64,000 bases of DNA from Flavobacterium branchiarum (lineage in GTDB: Bacteria > Bacteroidota > Bacteroidia > Flavobacteriales > Flavobacteriaceae), in the NCBI RefSeq assembly GCF_030409845.1, contig NZ_JAUFQQ010000005.1:1612001-1676000 (forward strand), in the 5' to 3' direction. The position numbers and the translations under genes were made by a program. Positions 1-9,430 of this stretch are shown here, in pieces; position 1 is the stretch's first letter, and each line of letters begins with the position of its first letter. The notes below the pieces were generated by a model. The model was not told where the DNA came from. It was given only the letters and a program-made list of their open reading frames with translations, and made no database searches.

Positions 1-2072
1 GTAATCATCTTTTTCATTGCGTTTCTAAATGAATATGGACTTGAGCCATAACCAACAATTGAAATTTCATAAAAACTTCTTCCATTTCCAAAATGAGTAA
101 TATTATAGAATGCATTTCCTAACAACAAACTGTTTGTATACACCTCTTCGTTTTTAGCCAGTTTGTCCTGCATTGCATTTATTGTAGTCAAGAATTCTAT
201 TTGAGAATACTTCTTTTTCTGAGGCATAGCGTGATCGCAATCATGACAATCTTTAATACTTCCATTAAATGGATTTCCGTAAAATACTGCATTTTGCAAG
301 GTGTCGGTTTGCTTCATAAAAACAATTGCTTCGGGTATTTTATTCTGATAGGTCGCCTTTACTGCTTGGAAATTATTAATGTTATTTAAATTCAGATTAT
401 AAATACTAGCTCCTATTTTTTCTATTTCTGTTTTATCTTGCTTTGATAAAAATGCTTTCATTCCTAACAAGTTCTTTTCATCATCATAAAAAGAATTCCC
501 TTCTCCCCAATAACCATAAGCAGAATTACTAGTAAACACCTCCGCCATTACATAATTTTTCTGTTCTCTATAAAGCGTTGCTAAATACATTTTGCTCCAG
601 CTAGAAGCATTATCATAACGAAAATCGCCCACATGTTGCTTCGGAAGTTCTTTGTACAACCAATTCAAATCCTTAAGAATAGTTTTTTCGTTATTTGAAT
701 TTAACTTATCTATCTTACTCATGGTATTAACAAATCGAAGTAACCTAAGCTGCTGGTCCGCTAATTCCGTTTTTGGCATTGTTTTTTCTGCTTTAGCAAA
801 ATTCGCATCTGCTTTAGCAAAATCACTTTTTAATGTTTGTAAATACCCCAAAGCAATATCCCACAAATAAGGCTTTTCTGTATTTCCTGCTCCAGCAATT
901 TTTGTCACTAAATCGAATGCTTTAGTATCAATTTTACTTTTATTTGTTTCTTTATTTTCTGCTACCGTTTGTTTTTTTGATGGTTGTTTATCATCAAGAC
1001 TTACTTCAAACGAATTATTTATTCCTTGCTCTTGCTGATTAACCAACCTTGTCAACAAATAATTTAAATGCTCGCTTTTAGGTTCTAAATCATAAATCTT
1101 ACCAATAGCCTGCACCTCATCTTTGTAGTATCCATGAATAGCCCAAAGCGCTGCTTTTTCTTTATTATTTTTGGCCATAGCCAAAGATTTATTCCAATCG
1201 GTTTCATTTTCTGGACGAAAACTATACGCCGTAACAACTCTCATTTCAGGACATTTATCAAATACCTGTGCATATAAATAATTAGATACCGAATACTTCC
1301 CTTGTTTGTAATTTATTCCTGCTACATATGCAAGTGCTCGATAATAGAGCACGTTTTTAGGAACTGAAGCTTCTGTTTTATTAAAAAATGCAATTGCTTT
1401 TTGTTGATTACTACTATAAAAATACCCTTTCATGGTAAGAAACCAATATCTGTTTTTCAAGAACGGATCCGAGATTGTATTATATACATTTTCGATAGAC
1501 TGAATGAATTTCATGTCGCCAAAAGTTTTAGCAACCACAGGTTCGTAGCTCCAATAATTGTCTCCAACCGAAACTGTTTCTATTTTTTGTGCCAGATATA
1601 AAAACTCAATAAAAGCTTTTGTTTTATCGTCTTTCAAATTCATTTTCTTACCCCATTTTAAAGAGGTTGGATTGTTCTTTTTGGTCTTAAAAAACACATG
1701 AAGTTGTGTGATTTCATCTTTGTATTTTGAAGCCTTCTCACTATCATAAGAATAACTTCTTGTCACATCACCTATTAAAAAATAGTTTACTGTTGCAGTA
1801 TCAACTTTAGTTTTTAGATACGTACTCCAATCTGATTTAATATCATTATTGAATCTAGAATTATGCTCGGTATCAAAACCAATCCCATAAAAAACATCTC
1901 CTGATAAAAATAAAGGTCTATACGATTTCTCGACAAAGGTTTCGGGAGTAAAGTTAGAACTGTATCCCATGCCCCAATCATCGCCTCCACCGCAAGCATA
2001 AATTACACCGTAAGCAAATAATAAAACACCACTAGAAACAAGAAAGAACTTGTTTAAAAATATTTTTTTCAT
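1..2072 (-). CDS. Large envelope protein with helical-repeat character, 3' end beyond the window
   Basis: The reading frame is open from the ATG at 2072 to the left edge (at least 690 residues, no stop in frame), so the C-terminus is missing. The N-terminus has a hydrophobic signal segment followed by IYACGGGDD, which could be a lipoprotein cleavage site or a plain signal peptide. The body is rich in Tyr, Asn and Lys, with helical stretches (for example YYRALAYVAGINYKQGKY) that resemble tetratricopeptide-type repeats; I could not define repeat boundaries. I do not recognise a named family. The start overlaps the end of the upstream lipoprotein gene by 41 bases, so the two are probably translated from one message. 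Function unknown. Confidence 0.8.
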   Translation of the reverse strand, partial: MKKIFLNKFFLVSSGVLLFAYGVIYACGGGDDWGMGYSSNFTPETFVEKSYRPLFLSGDVFYGIGFDTEHNSRFNNDIKSDWSTYLKTKVDTATVNYFLIGDVTRSYSYDSEKASKYKDEITQLHVFFKTKKNNPTSLKWGKKMNLKDDKTKAFIEFLYLAQKIETVSVGDNYWSYEPVVAKTFGDMKFIQSIENVYNTISDPFLKNRYWFLTMKGYFYSSNQQKAIAFFNKTEASVPKNVLYYRALAYVAGINYKQGKYSVSNYLYAQVFDKCPEMRVVTAYSFRPENETDWNKSLAMAKNNKEKAALWAIHGYYKDEVQAIGKIYDLEPKSEHLNYLLTRLVNQQEQGINNSFEVSLDDKQPSKKQTVAENKETNKSKIDTKAFDLVTKIAGAGNTEKPYLWDIALGYLQTLKSDFAKADANFAKAEKTMPKTELADQQLRLLRFVNTMSKIDKLNSNNEKTILKDLNWLYKELPKQHVGDFRYDNASSWSKMYLATLYREQKNYVMAEVFTSNSAYGYWGEGNSFYDDEKNLLGMKAFLSKQDKTEIEKIGASIYNLNLNNINNFQAVKATYQNKIPEAIVFMKQTDTLQNAVFYGNPFNGSIKDCHDCDHAMPQKKKYSQIEFLTTINAMQDKLAKNEEVYTNSLLLGNAFYNITHFGNGRSFYEISIVGYGSSPYSFRNAMKKMI

Positions 2073-3036
2073 AATTTATTAAATTGAATTCGTCTAAGTC
2101 GTAAAAAATAATCTCTTTAGGATATTGAGCTGTATTCTCCTCTAAATCGGAAGCCATCTCAAGCAAATCATCCTTAGAAATTGCTTCTACTTTTAAAATA
2201 TCATTTTGTTTATAATAAGATCCTTTTTTATAATTTGAATGCTTTACAGCAAAATAATTCTTTTGCTTTTGTACAAAATTAGCATCGTTTTTCAGCTCTC
2301 TTACATCAATTTTACTTTTCAATCCTATTACTTTATTATCTCGGATATGAATTGCCCATGAATAAATAGGCAATGCAAAATCAAGTGGTAACGGATATTT
2401 TTTTAAACTTTTTATGTATCGTTGCGCGATTCTTCTATCATAAATAGAATTTAGCGAATCGGGAGCAATTGACCCCATATTATAATACATCAATACCCCT
2501 GAATCAACATTAGGGATTTTGGTTTTTTCAAAATACTTAACCTGATGCAATCGTATCGTAGCCGAAAGTTTCTTTTTCCATATCTTCTTAAAGGATTCAA
2601 TGAATTTTAGATAATTCGATTTACTTGCCAAAGTCCAATCGCAATCGATTTGGATTTCCTGACAAGAAATTCCATTTTTACTATTTACTAATTCTATAAA
2701 ATCAAATGTTTTTTTCGCCAAACCTTCAACATCTATTCCTTTTTTCAACATCACTTTATTTTTGATGTAAACAACAGGAACGACCTCTAAGTTTTCTGTT
2801 TTATTTTCGAAATGGATTGGGCTTAACGGAAATGGCTCTTGCGTTTTGGGATGCAAATCAATATCAAAATACCGAATATAAATTTTACGGATTTCATTTT
2901 GCTGTAAAACCTCTTTTTCTTGCGCAGTCAGTTTAAAGATTGTCTTCCAATAATAAAAAGCGGCAACTGGCTTTTCTTGCTTATCACATGAAATTAACAA
3001 CAAAGACAAAAGACAAAAAATAATGCGAAGTTTCAA
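2032..3036 (-). CDS. Lipoprotein of unknown function, possible TIM-barrel fold
   Basis: A 334-residue protein with a clear lipoprotein signal (hydrophobic run, then LLLISC with Cys17), so it should be anchored in the envelope. Central segments such as IQIDCDWT (about 126-133), ATIRLHQV and LPLDFALPIYSW look like successive strands of a TIM barrel. The overall pattern resembles the uncharacterised DUF3142-type glycosidase-like proteins; that link is from memory and tentative. No catalytic pair can be assigned with confidence. It is the first gene of a pair with the downstream envelope protein (41-base overlap), which suggests a shared envelope task. Confidence 0.75.
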   Translation of the reverse strand: MKLRIIFCLLSLLLISCDKQEKPVAAFYYWKTIFKLTAQEKEVLQQNEIRKIYIRYFDIDLHPKTQEPFPLSPIHFENKTENLEVVPVVYIKNKVMLKKGIDVEGLAKKTFDFIELVNSKNGISCQEIQIDCDWTLASKSNYLKFIESFKKIWKKKLSATIRLHQVKYFEKTKIPNVDSGVLMYYNMGSIAPDSLNSIYDRRIAQRYIKSLKKYPLPLDFALPIYSWAIHIRDNKVIGLKSKIDVRELKNDANFVQKQKNYFAVKHSNYKKGSYYKQNDILKVEAISKDDLLEMASDLEENTAQYPKEIIFYDLDEFNLINYEKNIFKQVLSCF

Positions 3037-3241
3037 AATATTCTAAATTATATCAATGTCAAATGTAGGAATACATTTTATCATATCCTTAAAATCTGGT
3101 TGAGATTTTATATAAACAAATAAAAAAACAGCACAACTCTTTCATTTTTCGAATAAAATAACAAGTCCTAATAATTCGATAAAAAGTTTCGATTAAAGCA
3201 AATATAATTGTTATTTTGTGGATTCAAAATTCAAACCCATT

Positions 3242-4921
3242 ATGTTGAAAAGCAACTCTAAATATATTTTCTTTTTATTAACCTTACTTCTGGCAAGTTG
3301 CGCTAAACGCGGCAGTATAACTGGCGGATTAAAAGACACCCTCGCTCCTGTTTTAGTATCTAGTTTTCCTAAAAATTTCAGCACAGAATTTAAAGGGAAT
3401 ACTATAAAGCTGACTTTTGATGAGTATGTAAAATTAAAAAACACAAATAAGCAGTTGATAATTTCGCCGCCAATGAAAAACGAGCCAATTATAACTCCAA
3501 CTTCGGCAAGCAAATTTATCAACATAAAGATAATCGACACCTTACAACCGAACACGACTTATAGTTTTAATTTTGGACAAAGTATTACCGACAACAACGA
3601 AGGAAACCCATACAACCAATTTAAATACATCTTCTCTACGGGAAGTTATATTGATTCTTTGGCTCTAGGCGGAAAAATAAAAGATGCTTACAACAAAGAA
3701 GCTGATTCATTTGTATCTGTGATGCTTTACGAAATAAACGACACCTTTAATGATTCTGTTGTTTATAAAGAAAACCCGCGATACATCACCAATACATTAG
3801 ACAGTTTAAAAACGTTTAGATTAGAGAATTTAAAAGCCGGAAAATATCTTCTGGTTGCTTTAAAAGACAAAGGAAACAATAACAAATTTAATCCTAAAGA
3901 TGATAAAATAGGTTTCATCAAACACCCTATTACCATTCCTAATGATACTATTTACGAATTGGAATTATTTAAAGAAACACTCCCTTTAAAAACATATAAA
4001 CCTGCTCAAGTTTCTGGAAACAGATTAATAGTAGGATATGACGGAAAACAAGATTTCAAAAATTTGAGACCAAAAATCACATTGAAAAACAATGGTGAAA
4101 TTATTCCTTCCATTGTTACTCAATTCCCTAAAAAGGATTCCTTACAAGTATGGTATAAACCTTTAAAAGCTGACTCCTTATCTATGGAGATAAGCAGAGG
4201 GTCTTACAACAAAAAATACACTTTTAAAGTAAAAGATCAAAAGAAAGATACTTTGAACATTACTGCATTACAAAGCGGAACATTACATTTTAGAGACCGA
4301 TTTACATTAGAAAGTGCCACTCCTTTGGTACGCTTTGATGAATCTAAAATAAAATTAATAAATAAAGATTCTACTGCCGTTCCTTACAAAATAGAATACG
4401 ATGATCTTAATCAAAAATTATTCTTTGACTTTAAAAAAGAACCATCCGAAAAGTATTCATTCACCTTTTTACCTGGAGCGTTAAATGATTTTTATGAAAA
4501 AACAAACGATACTCTAAAATATGTTTTAAGTACTAAAACTACTGCCGATTATGGAAATCTAACTCTTGACTTACAAAACGTAAAACGTTTTCCTATAATT
4601 ATTGAATTAACAGACAAAAAAGGAGAAAAAATTCTTGCCAGTGATTATTCTGAAGGTAAAACTAAGTTTGAATTTAATCTTTTGGAGCCAAATGATTTTA
4701 CACTTCGTGTTATTTATGATGACAATAAAAATAAACAATACGATCCGGGAAATTTCTTGGAGAAGAGATATGCTGAAGAGGTAAATTATTACCAAAAGGA
4801 AATAAAGGATGTTCGAGCAAATTGGGATTCTACTCACATTTTTGACCTAAGCATACCCTACAATCCTGATCTTGAGAAACAGGAAGAAAACAAGAAGAAA
4901 GCCGCCGATAAAAAGAAATAA
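3242..4921 (+). CDS. Ig-like (Big_5-type) domain lipoprotein
   Basis: A 559-residue lipoprotein. I start it at the ATG at 3242, giving MLKSNSKYIFFLLTLLLASC with Cys20 as the lipidation site; an in-frame GTG at 3218 would add an unlikely charged extension. Residues about 30-130 (TLAPVLVSSFPKN, IKLTFDEYV, TTYSFNFG) match the bacterial Ig-like domain that begins many Bacteroidota surface lipoproteins. Later segments (KAGKYLLVALKD, LEPNDFTLRVIYDDNKN) look like further beta-sandwich modules. The C-terminus is a lysine-rich tail. Likely a cell-envelope structural or binding protein; ligand unknown. It converges on the nitrilase gene with only 3 bases between stop codons. Confidence 0.8.
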   Translation: MLKSNSKYIFFLLTLLLASCAKRGSITGGLKDTLAPVLVSSFPKNFSTEFKGNTIKLTFDEYVKLKNTNKQLIISPPMKNEPIITPTSASKFINIKIIDTLQPNTTYSFNFGQSITDNNEGNPYNQFKYIFSTGSYIDSLALGGKIKDAYNKEADSFVSVMLYEINDTFNDSVVYKENPRYITNTLDSLKTFRLENLKAGKYLLVALKDKGNNNKFNPKDDKIGFIKHPITIPNDTIYELELFKETLPLKTYKPAQVSGNRLIVGYDGKQDFKNLRPKITLKNNGEIIPSIVTQFPKKDSLQVWYKPLKADSLSMEISRGSYNKKYTFKVKDQKKDTLNITALQSGTLHFRDRFTLESATPLVRFDESKIKLINKDSTAVPYKIEYDDLNQKLFFDFKKEPSEKYSFTFLPGALNDFYEKTNDTLKYVLSTKTTADYGNLTLDLQNVKRFPIIIELTDKKGEKILASDYSEGKTKFEFNLLEPNDFTLRVIYDDNKNKQYDPGNFLEKRYAEEVNYYQKEIKDVRANWDSTHIFDLSIPYNPDLEKQEENKKKAADKKK

Positions 4922-4924
4922 AAA

Positions 4925-5695
4925 TTATAATCCTTCGATTACAAAACTATCCTTGTCATTTAGAAAATCAAGTTTCTTTCTAGTTTCATACATTTTTTGC
5001 TTGTCTAATGTGACAATAAAAACACCTTCTGTTTCTTGAGGACTTATTAAATACTCCCCAAGAAAATCGATGGCTTGTGAATGCCCATTGTGCTCATATT
5101 GATGCTCATCAAACCCCACTCTATTTACTCCTATCGAATAACATACGTTTTCGATAGCACGCGCTTTTAACAATGTATCCCATGCATTAGTGCGTACTTT
5201 AGGCCAATTGGCTACATACAAAACTAAATCGTAGGACTCTGTATTTCTAGAAAAAACAGGAAACCTAAGATCATAGCAAATAAGCGGACAAATCTTCCAA
5301 CCCAGATAATCTACGATTAATTTCTGTGTTCCTTTGGTATACACTTTATCCTCACCAGCCAAGGTAAACAAATGACGCTTATCATAATGTTGCAATTCTC
5401 CGGAAGGAAAAACAAATAACAATCTGTTATAAAAATTACCATTATCTTCAATTACTAAACTTCCAGTAATTGCAGTTTTTTTGGCTTTGGCTAATGATTG
5501 CATCCACAAAACGGTTTCTCCTTGCATCGTTTCTGCAACGCCAGAAGGATTCATAGTAAATCCCGTAGAAAACATTTCAGGCATTACAATTAAATCAACA
5601 GTTTCTTTTATTCCATTGATTATGTGCTCAAAATGATTTCGATTTCTCTCGGGACTCTCCCAAAAAAGGACAGATTGAATTAGTGCTATTTTCAT
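4925..5695 (-). CDS. Carbon-nitrogen hydrolase, omega-amidase (YafV/Nit2) type
   Basis: A 256-residue cytosolic amidohydrolase of the nitrilase superfamily. The catalytic triad is visible: Glu40 in VMPEMF, Lys106 in YDKRHLF and Cys140 in ICYDLRFP. The short length, MPEMFSTGF and YDKRHLF fit the YafV/Nit2 branch. Those enzymes hydrolyse alpha-ketoglutaramate and alpha-ketosuccinamate, clearing the keto-amides made when glutamine or asparagine transaminates. The exact substrate cannot be read from sequence alone. No operon partner is evident: it converges on the lipoprotein gene and diverges from the susC region. Confidence 0.88.
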   Translation of the reverse strand: MKIALIQSVLFWESPERNRNHFEHIINGIKETVDLIVMPEMFSTGFTMNPSGVAETMQGETVLWMQSLAKAKKTAITGSLVIEDNGNFYNRLLFVFPSGELQHYDKRHLFTLAGEDKVYTKGTQKLIVDYLGWKICPLICYDLRFPVFSRNTESYDLVLYVANWPKVRTNAWDTLLKARAIENVCYSIGVNRVGFDEHQYEHNGHSQAIDFLGEYLISPQETEGVFIVTLDKQKMYETRKKLDFLNDKDSFVIEGL

Positions 5696-5827
5696 ATTTG
5701 TAAAAATACTCTTTTAAAATCACATCATTTTATCAAACTCAAATTTAAATAATACTCATTTAACATAAACGCCCAACCCAACAAACATCAGTCTTTTGGT
5801 AAAAAAAATACATTATCGTAAAAAATA

Positions 5828-5855
5828 TTGCAAAAATATCGCAATATTTTTGCAA
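5828..5855. promoter_or_regulatory. Operator palindrome upstream of susC (first pair)
   Basis: A perfect inverted repeat with 12-base arms (TTGCAAAAATAT and ATATTTTTGCAA) and a 4-base spacer. Its right part contains GCA-N7-TGC at 5841-5853 counted from GCAATATTTTTGC. The same core occurs before the second susC and in the deoR/GH20 intergenic region. It sits just upstream of the -7 box, where a repressor or activator would act. Confidence 0.7.
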
Positions 5856-5883
5856 AAAAATTTCATTGAATAAGAATTAATTA

Positions 5884-5891
5884 TATATTTG
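5884..5891 (+). promoter_or_regulatory. Bacteroidota -7 promoter box for the first susCD operon
   Basis: TATATTTG fits the Bacteroidota sigma-factor -7 consensus TAnnTTTG exactly. A TTG lies at 5866-5868, 15 bases upstream, which is shorter than usual; the second susC promoter has the same box and the same 15-base spacing. Confidence 0.6.
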
Positions 5892-5923
5892 GCAATTAAT
5901 AAAAACTAAAAAACCATCAACTT

Positions 5924-6007
5924 ATGAAAGAAAGACTACCCTCGCCTGAAACTTTTAAAGTCATCACCCCGATTGAACACTGCAAAAAAACTTGCAAAAA
6001 ATTGTAA
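5924..6007 (+). CDS. Possible 27-residue leader peptide ORF
   Basis: A short ORF starts about 30 bases after the -7 box and ends 171 bases before the susC start. It encodes MKERLPSPETF followed by a Cys/Lys-rich tail (HCKKTCKKL). It could be a leader peptide in a long 5' untranslated region or a chance ORF. No equivalent exists before the second susC, whose leader is short. I know no family for it. Confidence 0.25.
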   Translation: MKERLPSPETFKVITPIEHCKKTCKKL

Positions 6008-6178
6008 TGATTACTTGGCTAAACTCATTGCCATAATCTTTTTTTAGCAAAGCTATTATAGAACCAATAGCATGACCCCCCTAAAAAGAATCAAACAAAA
6101 AACTCATTGATACTATTAGGTAGAATTATAGAATATAACAACCAATAATTTATAATACACTAACAAAAAAACCATACA

Positions 6179-9100
6179 ATGAAACAAACTATTTTAATGA
6201 TCATGTTTTTGTTTACTGCGCAAATAACCCTAGCGCAAGTAAAAACAATCACAGGAACCGTAACCGACTCTAACGGCGTTACACTACCTGGTGCATCAAT
6301 AACCTTAAAAGATGAAAAAAGAGGCGTAACTACCGACTTTGATGGAAAATTCTCTATCGAAGCACAAAAAGGAAAGACATTAACTGTTTCTTTCCTCGGA
6401 CAAGAAACACAAAGTATAGTTGTAGGCGACTCCAACACTATTAACGTAAAATTAAAAGATGCAGAGGCCACTGCTCTTTCTGGAGTTGTAGTTACCGCTT
6501 TAGGAATAAAAAGAGAGAAAAAAGAACTTGGTTATTCTTTTCAAGATGTAAAAGGAAAAGAACTAGCAGACAATCCAACACTAAGTATCGCTCAATCATT
6601 ATACGGAAAAGTTGCAGGGGTTAATATCTCGCAAACTACAGCCGGAATTGGTGGTAGCTCACGTGTTGTTATTAGAGGAAACCGATCTATTAGCGGAGAC
6701 AACCAACCACTATACATTGTAGATGGAGTTACGCTAGGAAACACAGGATTAGCTGGAATTACAGATTCTAAATCAGGAAGATATGCCGAAGGAACAGATA
6801 ACGGAGACGGATTATCAAGTATAAACATTGATGATATAGAAAATATTTCTGTTCTAAAAGGAGGAGCTGCCAGCGCACTTTACGGAGAACGTGGTGCCAA
6901 TGGAGTTATTGTTATTACAACAAAAAAAGGAAAAAGAAATTCTTTAAAAGCAGATTGGAACAGCACAACGACATTTGATCAAATTAGCACTAAATACGAA
7001 GACTACCAAACTCAATATGGTACTGGATCAAACGGAAGATTACCTCTAACAGATGACATAAAGAATAGCCAAAATGCTACAACAAGTGCTTGGGGACCAA
7101 AATTCGAATCTCCTGATGTTATGGTAAGAATCTTTGATGGCTCATACAAACCGTATCAACACGTAAAAAACAACATAAAAGATTTTTTTAGAACTGGTGT
7201 TACTGTTAATAACAGCTTTAGCCTTGCTGGTGGTGGCGAAAACACAACTTTCCGCGCAAGCTACTCTAACCTAAGCGCTACTGATGTTATACCAAAAAGT
7301 GACCTAAAAAGAAACACATTCTCAATAGGAGTAAATTCTCAGATAAAAAAACTAACAATTGATGCTAAATTCAGCTATATTATAGAAGATACCAATAACA
7401 GACCTTCTTTAGGAGATGATGCTAGCAACCTTGGTTTATCTGTAGCTGCTATAGCTCCTAATATTGATCAAGCATGGCTAAAGAATTATAAGGATGAAAA
7501 TGGGAATTACTATCCATGGAACACAGACGTATACCGATTGAATCCTTATTTCGTTTTAAATGAAAACAAAAACGAAACAGAAAAAAACAGAATCCTAGGT
7601 AATTTTAGTGCAACTTACGCCATTACAGATTGGTTAAGCGCAACAGGAAGAGCTGGAATTGATCGATTTACTTTTTCAACTTCTGATTTCATAAACAAAG
7701 GATCTACATGGCCTGGAAGACAAAATGGCTCTTTAGTTAACAACAACATCACATTTCAAGAATACAACGTTGAAGGTTTGTTAAATGCTCAAAAATCAAT
7801 AGGCGATTTTAATTTATCTCTAGGAGTTGGTGCCAACCAAAGAAATTCTCAAAGAATCTATACTGGTACTACACTTACCGATATGATCTCTATTGGACAA
7901 AACAAACAATCTAATTTCTTATCAAGTGTTTTAAATCCAAAAACTAATGATGAAATACTAGTAAAATCTCTATACTCTTACTTAAGAGCAAATTATAAAA
8001 ATTATTTATTTTTGGATGTTACAGGTCGTAATGACTGGAACTCAACTCTTGCCTCTGCTACTAGTTCTGACTATAACAACAATTACTCCTACTTCTATCC
8101 TTCTGTATCAACAAGTTTCATCTTTACCGAAGGTCTAGACATGAATAGTAGTGTATTAAATTTTGGAAAAATTAGAGCTTCATGGGCAGGAACTGCAAAA
8201 GCACTAGAAACACCTTACGGAACAGCACTTACTTATAACATACAAGCAAAACCTTTATTAGGAAATCCAATTGGATCGGTTGCCAACAATGTTATTCCAA
8301 ACAATACTCTAAAACCAGAATTCACTACTAGCTACGAAGTTGGAGCTGATTTAGGTTTCTTCAAAAATCGTATAGAACTAGACTTATCTTATTACTATAC
8401 AAAAACAAAAGACCAATTAATTGTTTTAAACACTTCACAAACATCTGGTTTCGTAGGTGCTAATGCAAATGCTGGAACAGTTGAAAACAAAGGTTTTGAA
8501 GCCTTGCTAAAAGCAGGAATATTTAGAAATCCAAACGGTTTTAATTGGGACATAACCTTCAACTTTGCAAAAAATAAAAACACATTATTAGAATTAACAA
8601 GCGATACAGACATACAAATAGTATCTAATGCAAGATGGGCAGGAGCTCAAATTGTTGCTAAAGTAGGAGAAAGTTCTACAGAAATTTATGGTAGAAAATT
8701 TCAAAGATCACCTGATGGAAAAGTTATCATAGGAGCAAATGGAAATGCCTTACTAACACAATCATACGAAAGCCTAGGAAGAGTAGCTCCAGATTGGATT
8801 GGCGGAATTACAAATGAATTCTCATACAAAGGAATAAGTCTAAGAGCCAACATAGACATGAAGTTTGGAGGAAAAATGTACTCAATGACCAATGCCAACG
8901 CAGCGGCTACTGGACTATCTAACCTAACATTAGAAGGAAGAGACGAATACAATGGCTGGTACGCAGACCAAATTGCTGCAGGAAAAACACCAGCAGATAT
9001 AGCACAATTAATTCCAACAGCTGGACTCATTGTTGACGGTGTTAATGAAATCAAAGACAGTAATGGCAATGTAACAGGATACGAAACCAATACAACTCCA

Positions 9101-9412
9101 ATTAATCCACAAAACTACTGGAGAAGCTTATACGGCGACACCACTACTGCCGAGCCTTTTATTTACGATGCTTCTTATGCAAAATTAAGAGAACTTACAT
9201 TAGGTTATGATTTTCCAAAAAAATGGTTAAAAGGAACAGGATTCGACAGATTTAAATTTTCTGTTATCGCAAGAAACTTATGGACTATTTACTCAAAAGT
9301 ACCAAACATAGACCCTGAATCTACTTACACAAGTGGTAACGGACAAGGTTTTGAATACGGTTCTTTACCATACAGAAGATCTTACGGTTTTAACTTACAA
9401 TTATCTTTCTAA
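6179..9412 (+). CDS. SusC/RagA-family TonB-dependent outer-membrane transporter
   Basis: A 1077-residue outer-membrane importer. It has a signal peptide (about 1-20), a CarboxypepD_reg-like N-terminal domain (TGTVTDSNGVTLPGASI, about 24-100), a TonB-box/plug region (SGVVVTALGIKREKK, then VVIRGNRS and LYIVDGV, about 105-250) and a long beta-barrel ending in an aromatic terminal residue. SusC proteins work with a SusD lipoprotein to take up large substrates, usually oligosaccharides; the partner begins 18 bases downstream. The upstream palindrome is shared with the second pair, so the two are probably co-regulated. The substrate is not readable here; the neighbouring GH20 and amino-sugar-like catabolic genes suggest an N-acetylhexosamine glycan. 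Confidence 0.93.
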   Translation: MKQTILMIMFLFTAQITLAQVKTITGTVTDSNGVTLPGASITLKDEKRGVTTDFDGKFSIEAQKGKTLTVSFLGQETQSIVVGDSNTINVKLKDAEATALSGVVVTALGIKREKKELGYSFQDVKGKELADNPTLSIAQSLYGKVAGVNISQTTAGIGGSSRVVIRGNRSISGDNQPLYIVDGVTLGNTGLAGITDSKSGRYAEGTDNGDGLSSINIDDIENISVLKGGAASALYGERGANGVIVITTKKGKRNSLKADWNSTTTFDQISTKYEDYQTQYGTGSNGRLPLTDDIKNSQNATTSAWGPKFESPDVMVRIFDGSYKPYQHVKNNIKDFFRTGVTVNNSFSLAGGGENTTFRASYSNLSATDVIPKSDLKRNTFSIGVNSQIKKLTIDAKFSYIIEDTNNRPSLGDDASNLGLSVAAIAPNIDQAWLKNYKDENGNYYPWNTDVYRLNPYFVLNENKNETEKNRILGNFSATYAITDWLSATGRAGIDRFTFSTSDFINKGSTWPGRQNGSLVNNNITFQEYNVEGLLNAQKSIGDFNLSLGVGANQRNSQRIYTGTTLTDMISIGQNKQSNFLSSVLNPKTNDEILVKSLYSYLRANYKNYLFLDVTGRNDWNSTLASATSSDYNNNYSYFYPSVSTSFIFTEGLDMNSSVLNFGKIRASWAGTAKALETPYGTALTYNIQAKPLLGNPIGSVANNVIPNNTLKPEFTTSYEVGADLGFFKNRIELDLSYYYTKTKDQLIVLNTSQTSGFVGANANAGTVENKGFEALLKAGIFRNPNGFNWDITFNFAKNKNTLLELTSDTDIQIVSNARWAGAQIVAKVGESSTEIYGRKFQRSPDGKVIIGANGNALLTQSYESLGRVAPDWIGGITNEFSYKGISLRANIDMKFGGKMYSMTNANAAATGLSNLTLEGRDEYNGWYADQIAAGKTPADIAQLIPTAGLIVDGVNEIKDSNGNVTGYETNTTPINPQNYWRSLYGDTTTAEPFIYDASYAKLRELTLGYDFPKKWLKGTGFDRFKFSVIARNLWTIYSKVPNIDPESTYTSGNGQGFEYGSLPYRRSYGFNLQLSF

Positions 9413-9430
9413 CATTCTAATTTCATAAAA

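Larger units (their letters stand above)
5696..6178. other. Regulatory intergenic region upstream of the first susC
   Basis: A 483-base gap. It contains a 17-base block (5783-5799) that is repeated exactly at 11283-11299, the operator palindrome at 5828-5855, a -7 promoter box at 5884-5891 and a possible 27-codon leader ORF at 5924-6007. The remaining roughly 170 bases to the susC start hold no gene I can support. Confidence 0.6.

Noticed and set aside
8701..9090. 129-codon minus-strand ORF within the first susC
   Set aside because: Opposite-strand shadow of the SusC barrel with no independent support.
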